Below, in pieces: positions 24,873 through 36,093 of a stretch of 64,000 nt of DNA (its first letter is position 1; each line of letters opens with the position of its first letter). This stretch comes from Cololabis saira (Eukaryota; Chordata; Actinopteri; Beloniformes; Belonidae), in assembly GCF_033807715.1 (NCBI RefSeq), contig NC_084606.1, positions 35,625,898 to 35,689,897 on the forward strand, in the 5' to 3' direction. The translations under genes were made by a program, and so were the position numbers. The notes under the pieces are model-generated. The model saw only the letters and a program-made list of their open reading frames with translations, was not told the DNA's origin and made no database searches.

Positions 24873-25981
24873 GGGTCTTAGGCCCAATCCCAATTCTCCT
24901 TCACTCGCCCTTCTTTTCTCCACTCGCACTTCTTTTCTTCCCTAAGCCCTAAAAAAGAAGGGGGAGATTTTAGGGCACTTGAGATCTAGGGCACTTGGCC
25001 CAGGTGCCTGTCCCATTTCTCCCCCTACCCCTCGTTTTCATCCCTTCCCTGATCAGGAAGCTGAGAGCCAAAAGCTGTTTTAATTTCAGCTGTAGCGCTG
25101 TTAATATGGCACTTTATTAAGTTTTAATATTTTTTCAGGTATAATGGTAACCTTAAGATCCCCAACCGGGGCTCAGTTTATCCAAATAACGCCTGTTAAG
25201 AAATTTGACCCGATGTTTTCGGAGATGAGAAGAGCCGCCGGCCCCGGGGAGCAGCCTCAGCTCACAGCCCGAGAAGAGACGTGATCGCTGGGTCAGGCTG
25301 CTCCGTCAGCCCCGGGAGAGACACTCTCTCCCGGGACGCAGCTCTGTTGAGAATCACGCCGGCTGAAATAAATCATTTAGGAATATGTTGGTTTAATAGA
25401 TTAAATCTAACAGTTGTAGCTACGCCTGTTAAGAAATTTGCTCCGAAATTTAGAGATTTCTGTCTGCCGGGTCCGGAGCTTGGGTCCGCGTTAAATCGAC
25501 GCAGAGTCTACGGCGTAGGTTGCGTAACATCCGCCGTAGGATCTGCGTTGGTGTAACGCGGAACCATAAATCCCTTTATTCTGGCGTGATCTTCCGCAAC
25601 TTTATCTGAAAGTGTGTAAATTACCCAGATAACAGCTGGATTACTTTGTGGTTTCTGAAGACTATTATATCAGAAACATCCAAAACAAATCTGACGAGTC
25701 ACAGGATTATTTCTCTCTATTTCTCTGAGACCAGTCTGCCTGTTTGCCTTTGGTCGGCGAGTCAAATCGACGCAGAGCCTCTTTTTTTCATACCCCCTCG
25801 CTCACCAAGTCAGCATCTGAAATCCCTCGATTTGAAGGGGCTATTCTCAGCCCCTAGCCCTCGTTATGCCCCCTCCCCCTAGGTGAAAAGAGGAATTGGG
25901 ACACCACTACCTTCACGGGAACGCGCAAAAGTTAGGGTTAGGGAAGAAAAGGAGGGCGAGGGGGAGTATTGGGACGCACCC
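24873..25981. mobile_element. PIF/Harbinger-like element
   Basis: The termini GGCCCAATCCCAATTCTCC and inverted GAGTATTGGGACGCACCC are flanked by TTA on both sides, the 3-bp duplication typical of PIF/Harbinger. The interior repeats 'cgcctgttaagaaatttg' twice (about 25190 and 25425). No transposase is seen. Confidence 0.65.
25483..25573. mobile_element. MITE copy, 'tggttccgcgtt' family
   Basis: The sequence 'gcgttaaatcgacgcagag' is followed by the inverted end 'gtaacgcggaaccataaatc'. It is nested in the Harbinger-like element. Confidence 0.65.
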
Positions 25982-27861
25982 TTAGACTTGTGTTATTCCT
26001 GCCTGATATCTTATTTTCACAAACCATACACCGTTGGCTACAACGGAAATGTTTAAGTACAAGAATGACAAACCATTATTATTCTTGCTATTAAACATTT
26101 CTGTTTGGTGCAAATTGGCAATGCAATGTGTTTCTGAGTGATAATTCCGCCGAACGGCTTAGTTTCAGCCATCCTCGTTCCCGAGACACACACGACCGCG
26201 CTTTGCGAGTGCACGGCACAGCCATGACGTCACGCCCAGAAAGAGACTTTTCTTTGACTTTTCTGGCCGTTATAAAACATTTTTGACGGATATAAAGTCC
26301 ATGACTTAAAAATATAGAATACAAAGATTAGTAATTGGTGGTGATTACAGCTGGAGGTGTCCTGTGAACAGTTTTAGAGGCTTCTCTTTTACTATTGCGG
26401 TCTATGGGAAAAAAGCTTTCTGGGCCCCATGGGATTTTTTGTTGCAGTACCGCAGCTGGCCACTGGAAAAAATCGGCGTGCCTGCTGAGCGCGAGACTGG
26501 GGGCCTGGTTTAGATCCGCCAGGATCAGGGATCGATTACTTGGGTCTGCGCCCAGAGCGAGCGAGCGCGGCGTGTTCATTTATCCTGACTCGTCCGCGCA
26601 GCCGGGGAGGTCGGTGCCGCTCGGGCGGTGGGCTCCATCGTTACTGCTGAAGGATTGTACATGTAGATGTGTCTGCTGGACTGGACTGTTGTTCGGGCTC
26701 GCAAAAGCATCGGAAAGTGACTCTGCTGCAGCGGCCAGAGAGCTGCGGGCTCTGCCCGGCCGTCTCAGCTGATCAGGCTCGGATGAAATCCGACACGCGC
26801 AGTCCTGACAACTTATTAATGTAAATAAAACTTAGTAAGTTACTTAGTAAGTAATTAGCTTGACTCTTACAGAGATGAGAAGCGTAACAGGTGGAAAGGG
26901 AAGTTCAACCCGGAATGGACAGATTCATCCTGGTTCAGTCTTCACACTGGGACAAAACCAGTGTCTCATTCGTTCAGAGACCGTGGCGTTCAAAGTGCGA
27001 AAGTAAAACGCCACTGAAACAAAACACAAAGGGGTAAATCCACAAAGAACAGATTGCGCCCGCAAATAGCGCTGTGAATTGCGCTGCATTAGCGCCCGCA
27101 ATTTGCCCCGCTTTAAGGTCCTATTCACAAAAGATTTTGCTCTAATGATATACCGGAGCAAACACGCCCATAAAGTTTTGCGGCTGAGTGCAATTTGCAC
27201 TTGTCTGAGTCGAGCGGAGCTGTTTCCAGTGTTCTCCATATTTCAGCACACAGATTGGTCCCTAATGAAAACTGCAGAAATAAAAAATAAAGTCGAGCCA
27301 CAGTGCCACTGAATTTCACTGAGATCTGAGATCGAGATGTTGTGGATGAGGTGGAGGACAGGAAAACGACATTATTTGGTGGTCAGAGTAAAAGTAGAAA
27401 AATAAATAATATAAAATAAAGCGAGTGAGTGGCAGCACGCCGTTGCTGCGCGGAACGCCGTGAGTGCCCCGGCGCAACATGGGGGGGCATGTCCCCCCGT
27501 CTTTTCAAAATCATGTTTTTGTCCCCCCCACTTTTTACAGTTTAAAAACTAACGGTAGGATCAGCCATTAACTGCAAATCACACCCTGTGAGAAGGGCCC
27601 GGCAGACCCGCTTCGGACGGAGTTCAGGATTCATCCATAGCCTACATAATGCTTTATTACAAACAATTCCACCATATAAACATATACATCTAGAATGTGT
27701 GTGTTTAACAGCTGACCTGTAGGTGTGTGTAGCAAAACAAAGAACATGAATTACCATTAGATCCTGATCTGATCCCGATCCGGTGTTAATGACGTTACTG
27801 GTGCTGTGCCTTGTGCGTAAATGCGCACAGCCTCTTAACATTTGACATTTCATTAGCTTAT

Positions 27862-28399
27862 GTCATACAGACACTGAGGTCTTTTGATGTGTGTGTGGAG
27901 ATGATGGCTATGTTCTACCACACGATGGTGGCCAGTGCACTCTTTTTTGCTGCTTTGTGTTGGGGGGGCAGCCTTGCAATCAAAAACACCAGGCGACTGA
28001 ACAAACTGGTCAAAAAAGCGGGGTCAGTGTTGGGCAGGAGTCTGGACCCGCTAAGATCTGTGGTGGAGAGGGGCACACTGGAGAAGCAGGAGCAGCTGCA
28101 GCGGCCGGCTCCGCAGCCTCCGCTCACTGCGATGCAGAACGGAGCGGTTCAGGAGATCCTTGCGTCCCCGCAGCAATAAGACTGTTTAAGTCGTCCTGAA
28201 CTCAGTTTCACACACTCACTTCTGCCACAACTGGACTATATTTTAGTTTGCACTTTACATGATATTTGTTTAAAAACCTTATATGTTTATTTTAATATTA
28301 TGAATGTGCTTTTATTGTCTGAATGGTGTGGTTGATTTTTATGTTTATGTTTTGATGAGCTGCTGGACGGTTGAATTTCCCTTTGGAGATGAATAAGGT

Positions 28400-28445
<46 letters not shown>
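27862..28445 (+). mobile_element. 5'-truncated non-LTR retrotransposon 3' end (L2/Rex1-like)
   Basis: The frame around SFDVCVEMMAMFYHTMV, then ASALFFAALCWGGSL and KLVKKAGSVLGRSLDPL, matches the C-terminus of a fish LINE reverse transcriptase as known to me. A 3' UTR follows, ending 'ttgaatttccctttggagat', and then a (TATC)n tail (28402-28445). This is the usual tail of L2/CR1-type LINEs. A frameshift near 28130 shows that it is dead. Confidence 0.75.
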
Positions 28446-28446
<1 letters not shown>

Positions 28447-28792
28447 GCATGCGAAATACTAGTACAAATACGTGAAAGTTGAGGCTGTTGTGCTCTCTGC
28501 AGTTTTCATTAGGGACCAATCTGTGTGCTGAAATATGGAGAACACTGGAAACAGCTCCGCTCACTCAGACAAGTGCAAATTGCACTCAGCCGCAAAACTT
28601 TATGGGCGTGTTTGCGCCGGTATATCATTAGAGCAAAATCTTTTGTGAATAGGACCTTAAAGCGGGGCAAATTGCGGGCGCTAATGCAGCGCAATTCACA
28701 GCGCTATTTGCGGGCGCAATCTGATCTTTGTGGATTTACGTGCGAAGAGCCCCGCTCCCCCTCCTCCCTCTTCCCTCAGTGCTGTTCAAGGC

Positions 28793-28860
28793 TGATTTAT
28801 GGTTCCGCGTTAAATCGACGCAGAGCAACGCGCACCGTACAGTGCGCGTCGCCGCATCTT
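28793..28860 (+). mobile_element. MITE end, 'tggttccgcgtt' family
   Basis: The sequence 'gctgatttatggttccgcgt' followed by 'taaatcgacgcagagcaacg' is one terminus of the MITE family seen at 21488 and 60670. The partner end is not evident. Confidence 0.55.
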
Positions 28861-29580
28861 TCAGGCCCTTTTTGTGCGCAAGCAAGCTTTATAGATGAGG
28901 TCCCAGATCAGGATCTGACGGTAATTCATGTTCTGTGTTTTGCTACACACACCTACAGGTCAGCTGTTAAACACACACATTCTAGATTGTTTATATGGTG
29001 GAATTGTTTGTAATAAAGCAGCCCCTACTGTATGGATGAATCCTGAGCTCCGTCCTGTTACTTTTATTTTTAAATCCGATAAGTCCACAACCCCACTTGA
29101 TCTGATTGTCTACATGTCTGAATGTAGATTTCACCCTTAATATCATTATCACACAGGCTTGAATGATATTGAAACAGAGAGAGAGAAACAGAGACAGACG
29201 GGGAGTGAGGAGTTTGCGCGCAGTTAATACACGCTTCTGAAACACGGTATTTGCTCCACTATTTTTGCGTGTGGCAAATAGCCCTGGCCTTTGTGAATTA
29301 GACGCTTTTTGCAATGAGGCTTATTTGCATAGAAAGGGGGCAATTTCGCGCCGTAATATCAATATTACCTAATTTGCATGCATGCAAATGGCACCGGCGC
29401 AGACTGCCACTATTTGCTTGGCAGCGCAGTTTGTGGAGCAATTCGCCCTTTGCGGGTGCTTTGTGAATTAGACGCTCTCTTTTTGTCTCATTTGCACCGG
29501 TTTAGCGGCCGCAAAAGCCGCGCAATCCTTTTGTGGATTTGGCCCAAAGTTTTTCATCAAACATATCCACTCAAGTCTGA

Positions 29581-29731
29581 ACTGAAGTCACAGAAAATAA
29601 GCTGACCATCTTAAACATGTTGGGGTCCACATACAGCTGTGAAGCAGCTTTCTCCACAATGAACATAATTAAAACTAAATATCGTTCCAGGTTCATCAAT
29701 GAGCACCTTCTCATGTGCATGAGAACCTGAC
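29581..29731 (+). pseudogene. hAT transposase dimerisation-domain fragment
   Basis: The short frame contains LGSTYSCEAAFSTMNIIK followed by KYRSRFINEHLLMCMRT and a stop. This is the conserved hAT C-terminal dimerisation motif (fish ZBED/SCAND3-like transposases). It sits 550 bp inside the right end of the 23449-30281 element and identifies that element as hAT. The remainder of the transposase is lost. Confidence 0.8.
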
Positions 29732-30100
29732 ACCATCCAGCCCAGATTTAAAGTCCTGGCAGGAGAAATTAGAGCTCAGTTCTCTCACTGAACGACTGAA
29801 AGTGAGGGCATAAGATTAAGGGGAAGAAAGAAAAACTGCAAAACTTTTAAATTGTTAAGATGTGTTTATATTAATTTATTATAAAAATGTGTTGAGACAA
29901 TTAACAAAGAAAAGGGGAAATTCAAACTGCTGGTAAAGAAATAAAATAAGATAGCATTTGAAAAATAAAATAAAATCTTATTTATTTATTTTATTTTTAA
30001 GAGAAAAAAATGTGTAATTGAAGTTACACATGTTAATGGGCAAATATGTACTTTTTAATATAACAGTCAGATGCAGATGTTGATACAACTATGAGGCTAC

Positions 30101-30104
<4 letters not shown>

Positions 30105-30168
<64 letters not shown>
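30105..30168. repeat. (TA)n microsatellite
   Basis: A pure AT dinucleotide run near the right end of the hAT remnant. Confidence 0.95.
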
Positions 30169-30172
<4 letters not shown>

Positions 30173-30289
30173 TATGATGTTCTGGACCTTCGCTGCTATA
30201 CAGTGTTAATATTTAACGGGCCTCGGGCCACTCTGTACTGAAAAAATTGGGCCCCAAGGTCAGAAAGGTTAAGAACCCCTGATCTAGGT

Positions 30290-30440
30290 GGTCCAACCCG
30301 ATTAATGAATCAGGTTAGTCAGTCCCACATAAGTCCGAACTAGATCGGGTTCAGGTGTTTACATGCAGTTTAAAAGTCTGAACAATGTCTAATCCGATCT
30401 GCAACCCGATTGAATTGCTGCATGTAAACGTGCTGACTGT
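30290..30440. mobile_element. Right end of the old inverted-repeat element
   Basis: The stretch carries 'gatctgcaacccgattgaat' and 'tgctgcatgtaaacgtgctg', the inverse of 16470-16515. The hAT duplication ATCTAGGT interrupts its interior. Confidence 0.5.
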
Positions 30441-30918
30441 GACTGCATTGAAGAAATATTATTAAAACAATTGCATTAGGTTGGCAAAATACTGTAGCTA
30501 TTGTATATAGATGCTCATCTTTTGACTGGTAGATAATTCTTTGCATTTGTTAGCAAGACACTGTTTGCATTTGTTAGAAACTTAGGAACATCTGAATTAC
30601 CAAGAAGTGTAATGGCTGTAGATGACATTATCCTCCATACTTCTATAGGGCTATCTTGCCGACCATCTCTTGCCTCAGGAAACTGTACCAAGTCAGAGTT
30701 GGCAAGCCAAATAAGTAGCATTTGTTAATTCTTCAGATACCACATTGAGCATATTTTCAAGTAATTATCAATACCTAACAAGATTAACTAGGATATACTT
30801 ACATACTGTGTGCCCAGTGTTTCTGTACTTGCTGCTTGATGTGAGAAGTTTAGCTTCCCATCAGTTTGGGAAGTCCTTGTGCAGGTTAAATGTCTGTGGA
30901 GAATGTGTGGAGGGTGCA
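30441..30918. other. Intronic DNA with one unassigned minus-strand frame
   Basis: A 68-residue minus-strand frame (30515-30721) reads WLANSDLVQFPEARDGRQDS and continues with sensible composition. Upstream sequence in a neighbouring frame also looks codon-like, as if frameshifted. I do not recognise the protein. It may be a decayed exon carried by a transposon. Confidence 0.3.
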
Positions 30919-31225
30919 CTCTAACTGTGTGAAGTGGACTGACAAAGTAATGACTGGCAGGTGTGGGGTTGTTTAGGCTGGAGGTTACCATGTCAGTCAA
31001 TTGGCATATACAGAGGCTGGGAATTGGACAGGTGCGGGTACTTAGTCTCGTTAGGGCCAGTGGTAGAGCCTGAGTAGAGTCTTCTGTGCTTGTTCTGCAA
31101 CTTTGTTATCTGGTTGAGTCAACGTAGGTGATGCACTCCCTGTGGTGGTGTGGAATGCGTGACTCGAATTTTCTCGAGTATCCACCATCTTGGATACAAG
31201 TTGGATACAAATCACAAGTCTGTGT

Positions 31226-31342
31226 ATTGCTGATCTTGTTTATTTTATTTAGTTGATTAAAATGTAATCTTTAAGATACATTGTAGGCTTTTTCTCAGTT
31301 TTTTCTGCAGGCATGCCCACAATCTGAGCTAAAATGTAATAC
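31226..31342 (-). repeat. Repeat X, part split off by the gypsy insertion
   Basis: The stretch 'aatctttaagatacattgta' to 'gagctaaaatgtaatac' is the inverse of 16000-16105. It ends exactly at the gypsy LTR with the target duplication ATAC (31339-31342). The copy at 35666-35782 is its duplicate in unit 2. Confidence 0.8.
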
Positions 31343-31559
31343 TGTGGGGTGGAGAACAGCGAGACGAGACACTCTGGTGCGTTTGAGTTGGTTTATTGCA
31401 TGCTCCCACATCTCAACAGTACAAATGCATGATCGGACTAACAACAACAACGCACCGACCGGAAACGGAAGTAACCCCCCGATCACTCTTCCCCCGAGAC
31501 CTTAAAGGCACAGTACCTGGGTGAATGTCTCTCACCGTACATATATGTGGGTCACCACA
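31343..31559 (-). repeat. Gypsy 3' LTR, first copy
   Basis: This 217-bp LTR differs from the 5' LTR (42234-42450) at about four positions (for example tgctcccac here, tgcttccac there). A polypurine tract, ctggggggggctcc on the element strand, lies directly inside it at 31560-31573. Confidence 0.9.
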
Positions 31560-31653
31560 GGAGCCCCCCCAGAATTCACCCACAGAAAAGTGCACAAAAC
31601 CACATCATCAAAAAACAATAGCCCCTAACAGCGAACAGTCCAACGGAATCCAG

Positions 31654-32802
31654 TCAACGTATCGGGGGACGGATCAAACGACCGAAACGGCTACGCTTCG
31701 CCGCCGGGGGATCACGGGCCGCTAGCAGGGGCGGGGCCGCAACCGGGGGCGAAATCGGGGGCCGCCCCCGACGCGGAGGTACGGCCACCTGCACCGGCAC
31801 CTCCACATCCAAATGAGCGGGCTTGAGCCGGTCTATAACGACCCGCTCCGGCCTGCCCCCCATGTCCACCACAAAGTTCTTAGCCCCCGACTCCAAAACC
31901 CGATAGGGCCCGTCATAGGGGGGCTTCAACGGGGTCCGATGTCCGTCATGCCGAACGAAAATGTACCTAGCAGAAGGCAGGTCCCTGGGGACATAGGACT
32001 CGGGAAGGCAGTGGTGAGAGGTCGGGATGGGCTTCAGGGCATCGGCGACGTCCTGGAACGCAGACCGCTGAGCAGCAGCCGACCAAGGGGCAGTGGCGTC
32101 CGGAAGGAACTCCCCCGGGACCCGGAGAGGCTGCCCATACACCAGCTCGGCGGACGAAGCCTGGAGGTCCTCCTTGGGGGCAGAGCGAAGACCCAGCATG
32201 ACCCAGGGCAGGCGGTCGGCCCAGTTGCTGTCCGTAAGGCTGGCCCGCAGAGAAGCCTTCATGTCCCGATGAAATCGTTCACAAAGTCCATTCCCCTTGG
32301 GGTTGTAGGCTGTGGTGCGGTGCACCTTCACCCCGAGATGATCCGCAACCGCCGTCCAGAGCTCCGAGGTGAACTGCGGACCCCTGTCACTGGTGATGTC
32401 CCCTGGCGCCCCGAACCGGGCCACCCAGCAGCCGATGAAAGCCCGGGCCACCTCCGCTGCCGTAGTGGAGGACAGAGGGACAGCCTCCGGCCACCTGGTG
32501 GTCCTGTCCACCATGGTGAAAACGTGAGTGTATCCCCGGGAAGGTGGCAGGGGGCCCACCAAGTCCACATTCACATGGTCGAACCGCCTCTCCGGGACGG
32601 TAAACGGTGCCAAAGGGGCCTTAGTATGCCGGTGGACTTTGGCCCGCTGGCACGACACGCACGCACCAGCCCAGGCTCGAACGTCCTTCCGCCCCGGCCA
32701 AACGAACTTGGCCCCCACTAGCTTGGTAGAGGCCTTCGCCCCCGGGTGGGAAAGTCTGTGGATGGTGTCAAAAACACGGCGCCGCCAGGCTACAGGCACC
32801 AT
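31654..32802 (-). CDS. Gypsy integrase segment, duplicate copy (unit 1)
   Basis: The 382-residue frame holds an integrase HHCC remnant (HRLSHPG then CVSCQRAK), a DDE core (VDLVGPLPP, ITSDRGPQFTSELW, GNGLCERFHRD) and a GPY/F module (PPYDGPYRV) near the C-terminus. It is the 3' part of pol, cut off from RT by the sushi-type insertion; the apparent start Met is simply the first codon after the insertion. It is almost identical to 36094-37242 because of the segmental duplication. The product would join cDNA to host DNA but cannot be made in its native Pol form here. Confidence 0.85.
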   Translation of the reverse strand: MVPVAWRRRVFDTIHRLSHPGAKASTKLVGAKFVWPGRKDVRAWAGACVSCQRAKVHRHTKAPLAPFTVPERRFDHVNVDLVGPLPPSRGYTHVFTMVDRTTRWPEAVPLSSTTAAEVARAFIGCWVARFGAPGDITSDRGPQFTSELWTAVADHLGVKVHRTTAYNPKGNGLCERFHRDMKASLRASLTDSNWADRLPWVMLGLRSAPKEDLQASSAELVYGQPLRVPGEFLPDATAPWSAAAQRSAFQDVADALKPIPTSHHCLPESYVPRDLPSARYIFVRHDGHRTPLKPPYDGPYRVLESGAKNFVVDMGGRPERVVIDRLKPAHLDVEVPVQVAVPPRRGRPPISPPVAAPPLLAARDPPAAKRSRFGRLIRPPIR

Positions 32803-32803
32803 G

Positions 32804-35000
32804 TGTCATGGTTTGGTTATTTAGGACCCAAGTGCAGGAGACAGAGGTAGGCGGGAGACAGGAGTTCTCAAAACAAAAAGGATTTAATCCACAAAAAGGC
32901 AAAACAAAGCGCTGCAGAGCAGGATGAACAAAAAACCAGGATCATAAAAAGGGTACGAGGAGACATGGAGGAAGACACAGTACGGACCGACAGGGCACAA
33001 AGGAATGACAAGATATACTGTGGGGATAACGAGACATGACGAGACACAGGTGCAGACACAATCAGGGCAGATGGGACACAGGCGGGGCAAGACAGAAACT
33101 GAAGGCAGGGGGGAATGTCAACCGTGACAGAACCCCCCCCTCAAGGGACAGATCCCAGATGTCCCACTCGGCCTAACACCCAGGCCGGGTGGAGGGGGCC
33201 TGGAGGAGGGCCCAGGCCAACACACGGCCAACGTTCCGGGGGCCGTCCTGGGGACCGTGCAGACCTGCGAGCCAGCTCCGGGGGTCGCCCATGAAGCCGG
33301 GCAGGCCGGCGAGAACGCTCGGGGGGACGTCCACGAGGCCGACCAGACAGCTCCGGGGGCCGCCCACGAGGCCTAGGCCTGGGTCTTGGCGTGGGTCTTG
33401 GCGTGGGGCTTGGCAGTCTTGGCGGTCTTGGCGTGGGGCTTGGCGGTCTTGGCGTGGGGCTTGGCGGTCTTGGCGTGGGGCTTGGCGGTCTTGGCGTGGG
33501 GCTTGGCGGTCTTGGCGTGGGGCTTGGCGGTCTTGGCGTGGGGCTCGTGGGGCTTGGCGTGGGGCTGGGCGGTCTTGGCGTGGGGCTTGGCGGTCTTGGC
33601 GTGGGGCTTGGCGGTCTTGGCGTGGGGCTTGGCGGTCTTGGCGTGGGGCTTGGCGGTCTTGGCGTGGGGCTTGGCGGTCTTGGCGTGGGGATTGGCAGTC
33701 TTGGCGTGGGGCTTGGCGGTCTTGGCGTGGGGCTTGGCGGTCTTGGCGTGGGGCTTGGCGTGGGGCTAGGCGGTCTTGGCGTGGGGCTTGGCGGTCTTGG
33801 CGTGGGGCTTGGCGTGGGGCTTGGCGTGACGGGAACGTGACATGGCTCTGGAACGTGACATGGCTCAGGAACGTGACATGGCTCAGGAACGTGACATGGC
33901 TCAGGAACGTGACATGGTTGCGGGGGTACCCGGGTCCGAGGCGCCGGCTGCGGGGGTACCCGGGTCCGGGGCGCCGGTTGCGGGGGTACCCGGGTCCGAG
34001 GCGCCGGCTGCGGGCGTACCCGGGTCCGGGGCGCCGGCTGCGGGGGTACCCGGTTCCGGGGCGCCGGCTGTGGGGGTACGCGGGTCCGTGGTGCTGGCCC
34101 CCCCTCGAGGGGCGCCGCCCCCCCCCTCAAGGGACAGATCCCAGATGTCCCCAGAGTCCACATCCAGGGCGGGCTGGGGGGGGACACGGGTCCTCGGAGC
34201 TGGCTGGGGGGGGACACGAGTCCTCGGAGCTGGCTGGGGGGGGACACGAGTCCTCGGAGCCGGCTGGGGGGGGACACGAGTCCTCGGAGCCGGCTGGGGG
34301 GGGACACGAGTCCTCGGAGCCGGCTGGGGGGGGTCCGAAAACATCACCGGAGGAGGGGCTGATGCGTCCGGGACCACCACAGGAACGTGGGGAGGTGCAT
34401 CCGAGACCACCACAGGAACATGGGGAGGTGCGTCTGGGACCACCACAGGAACAGGGACAGGTGCAGGAGCTGGAGCCGGAACAGGCTGGGGCTGGCGCTG
34501 GCGCTGGCGCTGACGCCGTCGCCGTTGCATCTGCAGGCTCCTGGGCCCACCCAGAGCCAGGCGTGTTCCCCAAAAGGGGTCCCAACACTCACGCACGTTT
34601 TTAGCCGCTTCACGGCAGAGGAAGTCCCACATGGTGAGGTACTCTCCCGCTGGGTCCACCTGGTCGGTCCGTTCTGTCATGGTTTGGTTATTTAGGACCC
34701 AAGTGCAGGAGACAGAGGTAGGCGGGAGACAGGAGTTCTCAAAACAAAAAGGATTTAATCCACAAAAAGGCAAAACAAAGCGCTGCAGAGCAGGATGAAC
34801 AAAAAACCAGGATCATAAAAAGGGTACGAGGAGACATGGAGGAAGACACAGTACGGACCGACAGGGCACAAAGGAATGACAAGATATACTGTGGGGATAA
34901 CGAGACATGACGAGACACAGGTGCAGACACAATCAGGGCAGATGGGACACAGGCGGGGCAAGACAGAAACTGAAGGCAGGGGGGAATGTCAACCGTGACA
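32804..35000 (-). mobile_element. Sushi-type proline-rich LTR element, copy in unit 1
   Basis: LTRs of 326 bp lie at 32804-33129 and 34675-35000, and the 5-bp duplication CCATG at 32799-32803 and 35001-35005. The interior has the same proline-rich frame as the copy in unit 2, but a C-run has nine bases instead of eight (about 34118-34126). The frame is therefore broken into an N-terminal part (ending 33901) and a C-terminal part (33141-34307). It lacks RT, protease and integrase. Confidence 0.88.
33385..34330. repeat. Coding minisatellites inside the proline-rich element
   Basis: Four repeat types follow one another: a 21-bp unit (ggcttggcggtcttggcgtgg), an 18-bp unit (ggaacgtgacatggctca), a 30-bp unit around 'gggggtacccgggtccg', and a 30-bp unit around 'gggacacgagtcctcgga'. 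All are multiples of three, so length changes keep the frame. The same array occurs at 37825-38755 in unit 2 with one 21-bp unit fewer. Confidence 0.92.
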
Positions 35001-35005
35001 CCATG

Positions 35006-35354
35006 GGCCGCGGTTGACCGGTGGAGACGTCGCAGAGTAGAGTGGTGTTGGCTGCGTCGAACACCACCTCCTTCAGCTGCAGAGCGGTAGGAGTAGACCG
35101 GTAGTCCTGCAGTTCCACGTCCGTGGCCTGATCCGCCGCCATGGAGGCATAGTCCAGCCCCAAATGGACGGACGCCGCAACCACCCGAGAGAGGCAGTCG
35201 GCGACAAAGTTCTCCTTGCCCGCCACATGCTGGATATCCGTGGTGAACTCGGAGATTGCCGAGAGATGGCGCTGCTGCCGCGCTGACCACGGCTCCGACG
35301 TCTTCGCCATGGAGAATGTCAGTGGCTTGTGATCCACAAACGCAGTGAAACGGC
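35006..35354 (-). pseudogene. Gypsy pol fragment (RNase H end), unit 1
   Basis: The frame reads FTAFVDHKPLTFSMAK, SARQQRHLSAISEF and HVAGKENFVADCLSR, which is the end of RNase H and the start of the connection to integrase. It is cut at the duplication junction (35354), where a foreign TGTG and intronic DNA follow, so the upstream RT is absent from this copy. Confidence 0.88.
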
Positions 35355-35782
35355 TGTGCTCTAACTGTGTGAAGTGGACTGACAAAGTAATGACTGGCAG
35401 GTGTGGGGTTGTTTAGGCTGGAGGTTACCATGTCAGTCAATTGGCATATACAGAGGCTGGGAATTGGACAGGTGCGGGTACTTAGTCTCGTTAGGGCCAG
35501 TGGTAGAGCCTGAGTAGAGTCTTCTGTGCTTGTTCTGCAACTTTGTTATCTGGTTGAGTCAACGTAGGTGATGCACTCCCTGTGGTGGTGTGGAATGCGT
35601 GACTCGAATTTTCTCGAGTATCCACCATCTTGGATACAAGTTGGATACAAATCACAAGTCTGTGTATTGCTGATCTTGTTTATTTTATTTAGTTGATTAA
35701 AATGTAATCTTTAAGATACATTGTAGGCTTTTTCTCAGTTTTTTCTGCAGGCATGCCCACAATCTGAGCTAAAATGTAATAC

Positions 35783-35999
35783 TGTGGGGTGGAGAACAGC
35801 GAGACGAGACACTCTGGTGCGTTTGAGTTGGTTTATTGCATGCTCCCACATCTCAACAGTACAAATGCATGATCGGACTAACAACAACAACGCACCGACC
35901 GGAAACGGAAGTAACCCCCCGATCACTCTTCCCCCGAGACCTTAAAGGCACAGTACCTGGGTGAATGTCTCTCACCGTACATATATGTGGGTCACCACA
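35783..35999 (-). repeat. Gypsy 3' LTR, second copy
   Basis: Duplicate of 31343-31559 in unit 2. No base differences from that copy were noticed. Confidence 0.9.
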
Positions 36000-36093
36000 G
36001 GAGCCCCCCCAGAATTCACCCACAGAAAAGTGCACAAAGCCACATCATCAAAAAACAATAGCCCCTAACAGCGAACAGTCCAACGGAATCCAG

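Larger units (their letters stand above)
27031..29545. mobile_element. Inverted-terminus DNA element with internal inversions
   Basis: The termini GGGGTAAATCCACAAAG and inverted CTTTTGTGGATTTGGCCC are flanked by AAA. Segment 27031-27265 is repeated inverted at 28497-28745, and segment 27600-27770 inverted at 28910-29070. The order of the pieces is not that of a simple palindrome. A LINE fragment occupies the middle. No transposase is recognisable. Confidence 0.6.
23449..30281 (+). mobile_element. 6.8-kb hAT transposon remnant
   Basis: The left terminus CAGTGATTCTTAACC and the right terminus GGTTAAGAACCCCTG are inverted, and the 8-bp duplication ATCTAGGT lies at 23441-23448 and 30282-30289. 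A hAT transposase C-terminus is still readable near the right end. The length is inflated by later insertions: a Harbinger-like element (24873-25981), another inverted-repeat element (27031-29545), a LINE tail and MITEs. The stretches 23580-24250, 24420-24870 and 25990-26900 hold no recognisable gene. Confidence 0.85.

Noticed and set aside
31813..32721. 302-residue plus-strand frame opposite integrase (also 36253-37161)
   Set aside because: It is the complement of a recognisable integrase with catalytic motifs; no family resemblance on the plus strand.
33189..34604. Long plus-strand Gly/Trp-rich frames across the minisatellites (also 37629-39028)
   Set aside because: They are antisense shadows of the minus-strand proline-rich frame, created by repeat units in multiples of three; LTR orientation and primer-site position favour the minus strand.
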